Notes: a model not told the origin generated them from the sequence alone. A stretch of 64,000 bases of DNA from Pyrinomonadaceae bacterium (GCA_021228405.1 JAJQRF010000002.1:124001-188000); one strand, 5' to 3'. Positions 24,850 through 33,853 are shown, numbered from the stretch's first letter. Numbers and translations: made by a program.

Positions 24850-26562
24850 GTGAAGATTTTTATAGTTTTAGTTTCAATCTTCGTTTGCGTTTTGCCGAGC
24901 TTCGCGCAAAGCGTTCCGATTTTGTTTAAGGACGTGACAAAGGAAAGCGGCATCAATGTTTCGCACATTGCAACGCCCGAAAATCGTTACATTATCGAAT
25001 CGATGTCGGGCGGGGCGGCGGTTTTCGATTGTGATAATGACGGTTTTCTCGATGTCGCAACCGTCAACGGTTCGTCCGTCGAAAACTTCAAAAAAGGCGG
25101 CGATCTTTTCGTCACGCTTTATCGTCAGATCGATGGCGCGACAAGCAAAACTCCGAAATTTGAAAATGTGACCGAATCGGCAAATCTCAAACGCAAAGGT
25201 TGGGGAATGGCGGTCACGGCAGTCGATTTCGATGCAGACGGAAACCTCGATCTTTTCATCACGGGATTTAACGGAAACGCCGTTTATCGCGGGCTCGGAC
25301 AATGCAAATTTCAGGATGTGACGGAAAAATCGGGACTGAAGGGCGACGGATTTATGACGGGCGCGGCTTGGGCGGATTACGACCGCGACGGCGATTTGGA
25401 CGTTTTCGTAGCGGGTTACGTCAAGCTCGATCTGAATAATTTGCCCGTTTTCGGAAGTTCGCAAACTTGTTCATTCAAGGGAATTCGCGTCCAATGCGGT
25501 CCGCGCGGTTTGCCGGGCGAAGGCGATTTTTTCTACCGCAATCGCGGCAACGGAACATTTGAAGAAATTTCGCAAAAGATCGGCGTGGCGGACGGGAAAA
25601 AATATTACGGGCTCGGCGTAATTTGGGGCGATTACAACGACGACGGCTGGCTCGATATTTATGTCGCCAACGACGGAACGCCCAATTATCTTTACAAAAA
25701 CAACGGCGACGGCAGTTTTACGGATGTCGGTTTTGTAACGGGAACGAGCTATAGCGGCGCGGGAATCGAACAGGGTTCGATGGGCGTGGCTTTCGGCGAT
25801 TACGACGGCGACGGAAAGATCGATCTTTTCGTGACGAATTTCGACAACGAACACAACACGCTTTATCGAAATCTCGGCGCGAAAGGCTTTCTCGACGTTT
25901 CGTTTGAATCGAAAATTGCCGCGCCGAGTGTTCCGTTCGTCGGTTGGGGAACGGGATTTTTCGATTTCGACAATGACGGCTGGCTCGATATTTTCGTGCT
26001 GAACGGGCACGTTTATCCGCAGATCGAATTTGCCCAAAGCAAGACCCAACTCGGCTTCCGACAGCATTTTCTGCTTCATCGAAACCTTGGAAACGGGACT
26101 TTTTCTGACGAAACGGAAAGTTCGGGATTAAAGAATCTGACGCTTTTATCGCGGCGCGGTGCGGCTTTCGGCGATCTGAACAACGACGGAAAAATCGACG
26201 TGGTAGTGACAAATCTCGGCGCGGTTCCGACCGTCTTGCTGAATACGACCGCGAACGAAAATCAGAGCGTGAGCCTGAAATTAACGCAAAAAGGCATAAA
26301 TCGTGACGCGATCGGCGCACGTGTAATTTTGAAAACAAAGCAACGCACGATGACGCAATCGGTCGAAGCCGGCGCGAGTTATTTGTCGCAAAACGATCTT
26401 CGTCTGCATTTCGGTTTTCCGAAAAATGAAAAGATCGAATCGCTCGAAATTCGCTGGAGCGACGGCAAAACCGAAACGATTCCGGGCGTTTTGCCGGACA
26501 AATTAAATTTTATAACGCAGAATAAAGGCGTAACCGAAACGCGTAATTTTCGGAATAATTGA
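24850..26562 (+). CDS. CRTAC1-family secreted protein (second paralogue)
   Basis: A 570-residue protein starting at GTG (no clear ribosome site, but the signal peptide 'KIFIVLVSIFVCVLPSFAQ' starts at once). The layout equals the preceding gene: VCBS calcium loops (DCDNDGFLDVA, DFDADGNLDLF, DYDRDGDLDVF, DYNDDGWLDIY, DYDGDGKIDLF), the 'CSFKGIRVQCGPRGLPG' loop, and C-terminal ASPIC/UnbV (GASYLSQNDLRLHFGFP ... LEIRWSDGKTETI). The two share whole motifs yet differ throughout, so the duplication is old. It may form a complex with its paralogue and the TPR proteins. Confidence 0.9.
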   Translation: MKIFIVLVSIFVCVLPSFAQSVPILFKDVTKESGINVSHIATPENRYIIESMSGGAAVFDCDNDGFLDVATVNGSSVENFKKGGDLFVTLYRQIDGATSKTPKFENVTESANLKRKGWGMAVTAVDFDADGNLDLFITGFNGNAVYRGLGQCKFQDVTEKSGLKGDGFMTGAAWADYDRDGDLDVFVAGYVKLDLNNLPVFGSSQTCSFKGIRVQCGPRGLPGEGDFFYRNRGNGTFEEISQKIGVADGKKYYGLGVIWGDYNDDGWLDIYVANDGTPNYLYKNNGDGSFTDVGFVTGTSYSGAGIEQGSMGVAFGDYDGDGKIDLFVTNFDNEHNTLYRNLGAKGFLDVSFESKIAAPSVPFVGWGTGFFDFDNDGWLDIFVLNGHVYPQIEFAQSKTQLGFRQHFLLHRNLGNGTFSDETESSGLKNLTLLSRRGAAFGDLNNDGKIDVVVTNLGAVPTVLLNTTANENQSVSLKLTQKGINRDAIGARVILKTKQRTMTQSVEAGASYLSQNDLRLHFGFPKNEKIESLEIRWSDGKTETIPGVLPDKLNFITQNKGVTETRNFRNN

Positions 26563-26576
26563 TTAGGGAGAATTTT

Positions 26577-27251
26577 ATGAAAAAGTTAATTTTGTCAGTA
26601 TTTTTTATATTTTTGCTTGCTCTTTCGGCAAACGTTTTCGCGCAGGGCATAATGCCGGCGGGAGCTTCGGACAAAAATCTCGAAGACCGCAACGTGAAAG
26701 ACCGCTCGAACGAGATCGAACGCGTGAAGCGCGAGGACGCGAAAGCCGATAAAGCCAAACAAGAAAACGACCAAGCGGCGCAGGTGAGATTTACCGAGGT
26801 AAAAGAAGATTTCGAGAAAATCCAAATGCTTCAAAATGAAATTATTACGGCTTATTCAAAGGAAAAGCAGATCAATTACGCCAAGATTTCGACCGATGCC
26901 GATCAGATAAACAAAAGCGGAATTCGTTTGAAAGTAAATCTTTTCACGCCGCCCGCCGAAGAAAACAAAGATTCAAAAGACAAAAAGAAATCGAAAGACA
27001 AGAAAAAGGAAACGGTTGCGCCCGCTCCGGTCGAAGCCAAACCGGAACAGCCTCTGCCGACCGGCATCAGATCGCTGATCGTCGAAATGGACAATACGCT
27101 GGCGGCTTTTGTCAACAATCAGATGTTTACCAACCCGCAGAACGTCAATCCGGCGGAAAATGCGAAAGCGCAAACCGACCTGGAAAGATTGATAAAGTTG
27201 AGTGCCGCGCTCAAAGAAGAAGCGGATAAAAATCTGACGACGGCAAAATAA
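26577..27251 (+). CDS. Small secreted protein of unknown function (paralogue of 29983-30573)
   Basis: 224 residues from the ATG at 26577, chosen because AGGGAG lies 6 bp upstream and a signal peptide follows (KKLILSVFFIFLLALSANVFAQ). The mature part is helical and highly charged: 'SNEIERVKREDAKADKAKQ', then 'VKEDFEKIQMLQNEIITAY' and 'EKQINYAKISTDADQINKSGIRLKVNL'. A Lys-rich Pro linker (KDKKKSKDKKKETVAPAP) precedes a final helix pair. No known domain. The same order of motifs occurs in the protein encoded at 29983, so these are paralogues on either side of the GH31 gene. Confidence 0.8.
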   Translation: MKKLILSVFFIFLLALSANVFAQGIMPAGASDKNLEDRNVKDRSNEIERVKREDAKADKAKQENDQAAQVRFTEVKEDFEKIQMLQNEIITAYSKEKQINYAKISTDADQINKSGIRLKVNLFTPPAEENKDSKDKKKSKDKKKETVAPAPVEAKPEQPLPTGIRSLIVEMDNTLAAFVNNQMFTNPQNVNPAENAKAQTDLERLIKLSAALKEEADKNLTTAK

Positions 27252-27260
27252 TTTACAAAA

Positions 27261-29660
27261 ATGAATATTTTAAGATTAGCCCGAAAGCGAAATTTCGTTC
27301 TTTCAGTTTTCTGTCTGTGCGCTTTTTCGTTTCCGGTGAAATCGGTTCCGGCACAGATTTTGGGCGATACGGAAGATGTCAGCCGTGATTTTCGCGCTTT
27401 TGAAAATGTTCATTTTATCGGCAGTCGTCTGGCGGATTTCGATGCCGCAAAAGGCACGGGCAAACTTGTTTGGGACAGATATTTGCGCTCGACATCGCTG
27501 AATTTTAACAAGCTCGATGCGGGACTTTCAAAAGGAAAAGCGACCGAATTTCCGGCGACCGAATACGATGAAAATCCTGCGCTTCCCTTCAGCATTTCAT
27601 TCGTTTCGCCGCGCACCGTTCGTTTGCGCTTCAATTCCCGCGCCGCCGCCTTTGATGAAGGATTTTCGCTGATGCTCGACGGCGTTCCCGCGAAAACCGA
27701 TTCGTGGAAAGTCAGCGAAACGGCGGACGAAATAGTTTACACAAGCACTTTCGGACAGGTCAAAATCGTCAAAAATCCTTGGCACGTCGAATTTTACGAT
27801 GCAAACGGGAAACTTTTGACGCGGACGCAAAATCTGAACGATCCGCGTTCGTTTCTTTCCTCAACGCCGTTTTCGTTCGTCCGCCGCGCCGCCGATCTGA
27901 GCCGGCGTTTTGCCGCGACATTCTCGCTCGCACCCGATGAAAAAATCTTCGGCGGCGGCGAATCGTTTACGCGGCTCAACAAACGCGGGCAAAAAATGAA
28001 TCTGACAACACGCGACGCGATGGGCGCGCAGAGCCAGTTGATGTATAAACCGATTCCGTTTTTCCTGAGCGATCAAGGTTACGGAATGTTCGTTCATACA
28101 TCTGCGCCCGTAACTTTCGATTTCGGTCAATTTTACGACGCTCACAACACTATCTATTCAGCCGATGAAAAGTTCGATCTTTTCGTTTTTCTCGGCGATC
28201 CGAAGGAAATTTTGTCCGAATATACGAACCTGACCGGAAAAAGTCCCGTTCCGCCGCTCTGGTCTTTCGGTTTTTGGATGAGCCGCATCACTTACAAATC
28301 CGAGGAAGAAGTGCGCAATGTCGCCGCCAAGCTTCGCGAAAACAAAATTCCGGCGGACGTGATCCATCTCGATACGGGCTGGTTTGAAACCGATTGGCGC
28401 AGTAACTACGAATTTTCCAAAACACGTTTCCGGAATCCGCAGAAGATGATCTCCGACCTAAAACAGCAGGGTTTTCACGTTTCGCTCTGGCAATATACTT
28501 ATTTCACTCCGAAAAACGAGCTTTTCAAGGAAATCACGGCAAAAAATTATGCGGTTCGCAACGAAAGCGGAACGATGCCGTTTGAAGACGCGGTTCTCGA
28601 TATGAGTAATCCGGACGCGGTCAGATGGTATCAGGAAAAACTTTCCGCGCTGTTAAAGCTCGGTGTCGGCGCGATCAAGGTCGATTTCGGCGAAAACGCT
28701 CCGATCTCGGGACAATATTTTTCGGGTAAAAGCGGACTTTACGAACATAATCTTTACCCGCTCCGCTACAACAAAGCCGTTGCCGACATCACGAAACAAA
28801 CGACGGGCGATTCGATCATCTGGGCGCGCAGTGCGTGGGCAGGAAGCCAACGTTATCCGCTTCATTGGGGCGGCGATGCCGAAAATACGAATTCGGCAAT
28901 GGCGGCGGAGCTTCGCGCCGGACTTTCGTTCGGTCTTTCGGGTTTTACTTATTGGAGTCACGATGTCGGCGGGTTTGTCGAACGTGCGCCGCGTGATCTT
29001 TATCGTCGCTGGCTGGCATTCGGCGTGCTGACTTCGCACACGCGCGCGCACGGTGCGCCGCCGCGTGAACCGTGGGAATATGACGAAAAACTGACCGAAG
29101 ATTTTCGCCGCGCTTTGCAGTTGCGCTATTCGCTGATGCCGTATATCTACGCGCAGGCGAAAGATTCTTCCGAAAAGGGTTTTCCGATGTTGCGGACATT
29201 GTTTTTCGAGTTTCCGGATGATAAAACTTCGTGGCTGATCGAAGACGAATATATGTTCGGCGAAAATCTGCTGGTCGCGCCGCTTTTTGAAGACAATCAA
29301 ACAAAGCGCAAAGTTTATCTGCCGCCGGGAGTATGGTTCGATTATCAAACGGGAAAAATTTTCCGGGGCGAAAAATGGCACGAGATCGAAGCAGGCGAAA
29401 TTCCGATCGTTCTACTCGTCAAGAACGGTTCCGTTTTGCCGATGGCGAAAGCGGTGCAGAGCACCCCGGAAATTGATTGGAATAACATCGAGCTTCGCAT
29501 TTTCAGCAATGAAGGCGCAAAGGTTTCGGGAAAATTTGCATTGCCGAATTCAACTCTGCAAACGCTCGAATTGATAAATTCACGGGATAAATATTCGTTG
29601 AAAAATGACTTTTCGGGCGGAAAAATAGAGTGGAAGATCGACCGTTTTGTTGCGAAATAG
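27261..29660 (+). CDS. GH31 glycosidase, alpha-xylosidase-like
   Basis: A 799-residue exported enzyme (N-terminal 'FVLSVFCLCAFSFPVKSVPA'). It is a clear GH31 enzyme: 'IHLDTGWFETDWRSNYEF', nucleophile D475 in IKVDFGENAP, acid/base D539 in WGGDAENT, and 'LSGFTYWSHDVGGF'. The nucleophile context (KVDFGE) and the 'RSAWAGSQRYPLHWGGD' region resemble E. coli YicI-type alpha-xylosidases rather than alpha-glucosidases, pointing to isoprimeverose or xyloglucan side chains. It starts 9 bp after the small secreted protein gene. Specificity is inferred. Confidence 0.9.
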   Translation: MNILRLARKRNFVLSVFCLCAFSFPVKSVPAQILGDTEDVSRDFRAFENVHFIGSRLADFDAAKGTGKLVWDRYLRSTSLNFNKLDAGLSKGKATEFPATEYDENPALPFSISFVSPRTVRLRFNSRAAAFDEGFSLMLDGVPAKTDSWKVSETADEIVYTSTFGQVKIVKNPWHVEFYDANGKLLTRTQNLNDPRSFLSSTPFSFVRRAADLSRRFAATFSLAPDEKIFGGGESFTRLNKRGQKMNLTTRDAMGAQSQLMYKPIPFFLSDQGYGMFVHTSAPVTFDFGQFYDAHNTIYSADEKFDLFVFLGDPKEILSEYTNLTGKSPVPPLWSFGFWMSRITYKSEEEVRNVAAKLRENKIPADVIHLDTGWFETDWRSNYEFSKTRFRNPQKMISDLKQQGFHVSLWQYTYFTPKNELFKEITAKNYAVRNESGTMPFEDAVLDMSNPDAVRWYQEKLSALLKLGVGAIKVDFGENAPISGQYFSGKSGLYEHNLYPLRYNKAVADITKQTTGDSIIWARSAWAGSQRYPLHWGGDAENTNSAMAAELRAGLSFGLSGFTYWSHDVGGFVERAPRDLYRRWLAFGVLTSHTRAHGAPPREPWEYDEKLTEDFRRALQLRYSLMPYIYAQAKDSSEKGFPMLRTLFFEFPDDKTSWLIEDEYMFGENLLVAPLFEDNQTKRKVYLPPGVWFDYQTGKIFRGEKWHEIEAGEIPIVLLVKNGSVLPMAKAVQSTPEIDWNNIELRIFSNEGAKVSGKFALPNSTLQTLELINSRDKYSLKNDFSGGKIEWKIDRFVAK

Positions 29661-29982
29661 AAAATGCGGAGATAAAAAATCTTATTTTTAAAGTGAATTC
29701 GGAATCAGGAAAATTTGCCCGCGAAACACGCGAAAGACACGAAAAAAAGAAAGTAAGAAACCCGGATTTTACAATCCCGGACTGACGATATTCGCGTGTT
29801 TCGCAGACAAGATCGAATGTAGTTTCTAAAACTTCCTTATCCCGGACTGACGCTATTTTTATCTTGCTCCGCCCGTCATATAAAAAATTTATTTTCAAAG
29901 ATATTCGCAAATGTGCTAAATTTATTTCATAAAAAACATTGTGCGAAGGTCATTTTTCGCCGCTAAAAGGGAGGAATTTTTC
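29661..29982. other. Intergenic region with repeats
   Basis: No gene. It contains an inverted repeat (29721-29804, separate entry) and a direct repeat TCCCGGACTGACG at 29775-29787 and 29840-29852. The ribosome site GGGAGGA for the next gene is at 29969-29975. Confidence 0.5.
29721..29804. repeat. Inverted repeat GCGAAACACGCGAA
   Basis: Perfect 14-bp arms at 29721-29734 and 29791-29804. The left arm continues as AAGACACGAAAAA. A related repeat with ACGAAACAAAC arms lies at 48921-48976. Confidence 0.75.
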
Positions 29983-30573
29983 GTGAAGAGTTTAGTTTTG
30001 ATGGTCGGCATCCTTTTATTTTCCGTCGGAAATATTTTTACGCAGGACGTTCCCGGCGTGGCAAACGGTTCGGTCGGTCGCAATAGCCGCGACGATTACG
30101 ATAACGGCATCAGGATGCGTTCGATTCAGCTCGAACGCGCCAAACGCGAAAATTATCGCCAGAGAGTTATCGAAATACGAAAAATGAACTACGCTCAGAT
30201 CAAGAAAGATTTTGAACTCCTTCAAAAATTACAGAGCGAGATAGTTAAAACCTACGTCACGGGAAAGGAAATCAACTACAAGCGCATCGGCGAACTTGCT
30301 TCAAAGGTAAGCGAATGCGCCAAGCGGCTTGACGCAAACCTTTCGCTTTATGAAGAAGATCAGCCCTCAAAATCGAAACTAAAGGAATCCGAGCTTCAGG
30401 ACATCAAGAACATAATCGTCGTTCTCGATAAATCCGTCGGAAATTTCGTGACGAGTCCGATCTTTCAAAATCTTAACGTCATCGAAACGAAAACCACTGA
30501 AAACGCCGAAACGGAATTGCGAAACATCATTCGCCTGAGTTTTCTTCTGGAGCAAAAATCCAAAGTGCCGTGA
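29983..30573 (+). CDS. Small secreted protein of unknown function (paralogue of 26577-27251)
   Basis: 196 residues from GTG 29983, placed 7 bp after GGGAGGA. The frame is open from 29941, but the added residues would precede the signal peptide (LVLMVGILLFSVGNIFTQ). The mature part repeats the motif order of its paralogue: 'RMRSIQLERAKRENYRQR', 'YAQIKKDFELLQKLQSEIVKTY', 'KEINYKRIGELASKVSECAKRLDANL'. Probably an all-helical periplasmic protein; role unknown. Confidence 0.78.
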   Translation: MKSLVLMVGILLFSVGNIFTQDVPGVANGSVGRNSRDDYDNGIRMRSIQLERAKRENYRQRVIEIRKMNYAQIKKDFELLQKLQSEIVKTYVTGKEINYKRIGELASKVSECAKRLDANLSLYEEDQPSKSKLKESELQDIKNIIVVLDKSVGNFVTSPIFQNLNVIETKTTENAETELRNIIRLSFLLEQKSKVP

Positions 30574-30606
30574 TTTTTTTACGTCTTTAAGCCGATTTAA
30601 TTTCAA

Positions 30607-31131
30607 CTATTTCGGCGCGATCAAAACGTAATTTTTGCCCTTGTATAAACGAATTCCCTTTGCTTCCGACATCATCTGCAAAGGTCTTGGACGCTTCATT
30701 TCCTCGTCGCTTTTGGTCGTTGTCCAGAGAAGTTCCTTACTGCTCAGGTCGAAAATTTTTATCTTTCCGTCTGCCGTAAAACCGAATCCGTATGCGCCCG
30801 TATTCAGATTTTTGTTGCCGAATTTGACGGGCGAATCGGTGATAAAAAAGCCTTCGTATTTACCGCTGATCTCGGTCGAATAGCCTGAAGTGTCAACCAT
30901 TCCGGCAATAATAAACCGACTTTCACCAACTTTCGCCGCCGCCGTATTTCGCATCTGGGTTTCGGCACTTTGCCCCGCAAAATAAAAACTCGTCGGCACG
31001 AGTTTGTTCAGCGCATCGCCTGAAATCACTTCAAAAACGCTTTTACCTTGGGCGTTTGCGGTCACACTCAAGATTGCGGTAAATGACAAAAGCATCACGA
31101 AAAAAAACATTTTTTGATAAAATTTAATCAT
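30607..31131 (-). CDS. Secreted hypothetical protein
   Basis: 174 residues from the ATG at 31131, which has GGAG 8 bp upstream and begins a signal peptide (FFFVMLLSFTAILSVTANAQ). The frame extends further upstream to 31329, but the extra part overlaps the regulatory palindrome and is rejected. The mature protein looks like a beta-rich domain with Gly/aromatic strands ('TGAYGFGFTADGKIKIFD', 'GIRLYKGKNYVLIAPK'). I do not recognise a family. It is the only leftward gene inside the glycan region and shares its upstream region with the GH3 operon. Confidence 0.7.
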   Translation of the reverse strand: MIKFYQKMFFFVMLLSFTAILSVTANAQGKSVFEVISGDALNKLVPTSFYFAGQSAETQMRNTAAAKVGESRFIIAGMVDTSGYSTEISGKYEGFFITDSPVKFGNKNLNTGAYGFGFTADGKIKIFDLSSKELLWTTTKSDEEMKRPRPLQMMSEAKGIRLYKGKNYVLIAPK

Positions 31132-31172
31132 CGCAGTTCTCCATTTTTCATTTTTGCAGAAATAGTTTATAT

Positions 31173-31200
31173 TAACTTTTGTCTGGTCGTAAAACAAAGT
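31173..31200. promoter_or_regulatory. 28-bp element shared with the TonB receptor gene (copy 2)
   Basis: It begins TAACTTTTGT, has TGGTCGT in the middle and ends AACAAAGT; 24 of 28 positions equal 15201-15228. The orientation relative to the rightward gene is the same. TATATT just before it could be part of a -10 region. Confidence 0.55.
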
Positions 31201-31324
31201 ATTTAAGTTATAGTTTAGCAGAAGTTTAGCAATCGCCGAATTGTTTTTTTTCGATTCGTCCAATACAAAAGCCGCTGAAATTCGCTTTTTGCTCTGATAC
31301 AAACGAATTTTCGCAAAAATGTCG

Positions 31325-31353
31325 TTCAATAATTGGTTTAACCAATTATTGAA
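31325..31353. promoter_or_regulatory. 29-bp perfect palindrome (operator)
   Basis: TTCAATAATTGGTT and its exact reverse complement lie around a single central base. The core AATTGGTTTAACCAATT has the TGGTNNNACCA form and matches 14970-14986. It lies about 125 bp before the GH3 gene, a likely repressor or activator site. Confidence 0.65.
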
Positions 31354-31476
31354 ACTCTGTTATTGTAAAGTTTAAGCTGTTTGCATAGAAAATCTTGAAG
31401 TATTTTCAAGGATAAAATAAAATGTAGCCACAGCTATTCAATTTCTTCTTTTATCTTTAAGGAACACTAAAATTCA

Positions 31477-33837
31477 ATGAAAAAGACAGCACTGTTTGCA
31501 TTAGTCGTCATCTGTTTTCAGACCTTTTGTCTGCCACTGCAACAAAGTTTCGCTCAAGATGTGAAAACTTTAGCGGCAACCGATTTGCCCGACAGTCACG
31601 TTTATCTGGAAAAAGCGATGAAAAATTCGCGTCCCGATCATTCCAGACAGATCGAAGCATTACTGAAAAAAATGACCCTGGAAGAAAAAGTCGGACAGAT
31701 GACTCAGCTTGCGCTGGTGATGATCGTTTCGGGACGCGACCAGAATGTTAAAGCCGACCCCGAAAAACTCGAAAAAGCAATCGTAAAATACGGCGTTGGC
31801 TCGATTTTGAACGTTAGCGATCAGGCTTTAACGGTCGACAAATGGCGCGAAATCATCGGCGAAATTCAAAATGCTTCGGCGAAAACGCGCCTGAAAATCC
31901 CGAATATTTACGGCATCGATTCGATTCACGGCGCAAACTATGTGCGCGGCGCGACACTTTTTCCGCAACAAATCGGAATGGCGGCAACCTGGAATCCGAT
32001 TTTAATGCAGAAAGCTTCGGAAATCACCGCGATGGAAACACGCGCGGCGGCGATTCCCTGGACGTTTTCGCCCGTTCTCGATCTTGGTCGTCAACCGCTC
32101 TGGGCGCGTTACTGGGAAACTTTCGGCGAAGATGCTTACCTGGCGAAAGTGATGGGTGCGGCTTTCGTGCGCGGCATTGAGGGAAACGATTTGAAAAGCG
32201 AAAATCACGTCGCAGCGAGTTTGAAACATTACGTCGGCTACAGTATGCCGCTGACGGGACGCGACCGCACGCCTGCTTGGATTCCCGAAAATTATATGCG
32301 CGAATATTTTCTGCCGCCTTTTGAAACAGCAGTTAAATCAGGTGCGCGAACCGTGATGGTAAATTCGGCGGAGGTCAATGGAATTCCCGGACACGTCAAT
32401 AAATATTTGCTGACCGACGTTTTGAAAAACGAGTATAAATTCGATGGTTTCGTTGTTTCCGATTGGGAAGACATCAAGAAACTCGTTACGTTTTGGAAGA
32501 TCGCCAAAGACGAAAAAGAAGCGACGATGATGGCAATCAACGCCGGAATCGATATGTCGATGGTGCCTGCCGATTACAGCTTTGCGGATTATACGATTCA
32601 GCTTGTGAGGGAGAAAAAAATCCCGATGACGCGCATCGATGATGCCGTCAGACGTATTTTGCGCGTGAAATACGAACTCGGACTTTTTGAAAATCCGATG
32701 CCGTCGGAATCGGCGAAAAATAATTTCGGAAAAGCCGAATATGCCCAATATTCGCTCGAAGCGGCGCGTGAATCGCTCGTTTTGCTGAAAAATCAAAACA
32801 ACATTTTACCGCTTCCGAAAAACAAAAAAGTTCTCGTGACGGGTCCGACCGCCGATTCATTGATTTCATTAAATAACGGCTGGACCTGGGTTTGGCAGGG
32901 TTCAGAGGAATCGCTTTACCCGAATAAACCGACGATTCAAAAAGCTATCGAACAAAAGCTCGGCGGTAAAAATTTCGAGTTTGTGCAAGGGACAAAAATC
33001 ACGCGTCCGCCTAACACGCCTTCAAACGGCACGCCGACCGATATAGATGTCGAAGTCGATGTCAAAAAAGCGGTCGAAGAAGCAAAAGATTCCGATGTCG
33101 TCGTGCTGTGTTTAGGCGAGGGTTCATACACGGAAACGCCCGGAAACATTACCGATCTGACGCTTTCTGAAACGCAGTTGAGATTCGCCGAAGCGATCAT
33201 TGCAACCGGAAAACCCGTGATTTTGGTAATGGTCGAAGGTCGTCCGCGCATCATCAACCGCATTGCCGATAAAGTTTCGGGAATTTTGCTTGCACTCAAC
33301 CCGAGCAGTGAAGGCGGAACGGCGATTGCCGACGTGCTTTTCGGCGACTACAATCCGAACGGCAAACTTCCCTTTACCTATCCGCGCAACCCGAACAATC
33401 TGATTATGTATGACCACAAATTGTTTGAAACGGAAGAAACCGGCTTCGGAAATGCGGCAAACAAAGCGCAGTTCGATTTCGGAACGGGTTTGAGCTACAC
33501 GACGATCTCTTACAGCAATCTGAGATTGTCTTCCAAATCGCTCCCGATGGACGGTGAATTGACAGTCAGCGTCGACGTGAAAAATACGGGAAACCGTGGC
33601 GGAAAGGAATCGGCAATTTTATATTTGCGCGACGAATACGCTACGATGGCTCCGGCTGGAAAACGCGTCAAACGTTTTGCGAAGGTTTCACTCAATGCGG
33701 GACAGACGAAAACTTTGACCTTTAAGCTGAACAAAGACGATTTTTCATTTGTCGGAATGAACGGCAAACCCGTTTTGGAAGCCGGCGATTTTACCGTGAC
33801 GATCGGCGGGTTATCCGACAAGTTCACGCTCAAATAG
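31477..33837 (+). CDS. GH3 beta-glucosidase (first of operon)
   Basis: A 786-residue exported glycoside hydrolase family 3 enzyme that removes terminal beta-linked glucose (or xylose) from oligosaccharides. Signal peptide 'FALVVICFQTFCLPLQQSFAQ'. The order is the (beta/alpha)8 barrel with 'IYGIDSIHGANYVRGATLFPQ' and nucleophile D329 in GFVVSDWED, then the alpha/beta sandwich ('GSYTETPGNITDLTL', the usual acid/base region), and a C-terminal fibronectin III-like domain ('VDVKNTGNRGGKESAILYL'). It opens the glycan operon behind the shared operator. A hairpin follows it. Confidence 0.94.
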   Translation: MKKTALFALVVICFQTFCLPLQQSFAQDVKTLAATDLPDSHVYLEKAMKNSRPDHSRQIEALLKKMTLEEKVGQMTQLALVMIVSGRDQNVKADPEKLEKAIVKYGVGSILNVSDQALTVDKWREIIGEIQNASAKTRLKIPNIYGIDSIHGANYVRGATLFPQQIGMAATWNPILMQKASEITAMETRAAAIPWTFSPVLDLGRQPLWARYWETFGEDAYLAKVMGAAFVRGIEGNDLKSENHVAASLKHYVGYSMPLTGRDRTPAWIPENYMREYFLPPFETAVKSGARTVMVNSAEVNGIPGHVNKYLLTDVLKNEYKFDGFVVSDWEDIKKLVTFWKIAKDEKEATMMAINAGIDMSMVPADYSFADYTIQLVREKKIPMTRIDDAVRRILRVKYELGLFENPMPSESAKNNFGKAEYAQYSLEAARESLVLLKNQNNILPLPKNKKVLVTGPTADSLISLNNGWTWVWQGSEESLYPNKPTIQKAIEQKLGGKNFEFVQGTKITRPPNTPSNGTPTDIDVEVDVKKAVEEAKDSDVVVLCLGEGSYTETPGNITDLTLSETQLRFAEAIIATGKPVILVMVEGRPRIINRIADKVSGILLALNPSSEGGTAIADVLFGDYNPNGKLPFTYPRNPNNLIMYDHKLFETEETGFGNAANKAQFDFGTGLSYTTISYSNLRLSSKSLPMDGELTVSVDVKNTGNRGGKESAILYLRDEYATMAPAGKRVKRFAKVSLNAGQTKTLTFKLNKDDFSFVGMNGKPVLEAGDFTVTIGGLSDKFTLK

Positions 33838-33853
33838 TGCCGATCGAAAGGTT

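Larger units (their letters stand above)
31132..31476. other. Regulatory region of the glycan operon
   Basis: 345 bp without a gene. It contains a 28-bp element (31173-31200) and a 29-bp palindrome (31325-31353), both also present before the TonB receptor gene. A small hairpin CTTGAA/TTCAAG follows near 31395. A weak ribosome site AAGGAA lies about 12 bp before the GH3 start. Confidence 0.55.

Noticed and set aside
31132-31329. N-terminal extension of the secreted protein encoded at 30607-31131
   Set aside because: It would place about 66 residues before the signal peptide and covers the shared regulatory elements.
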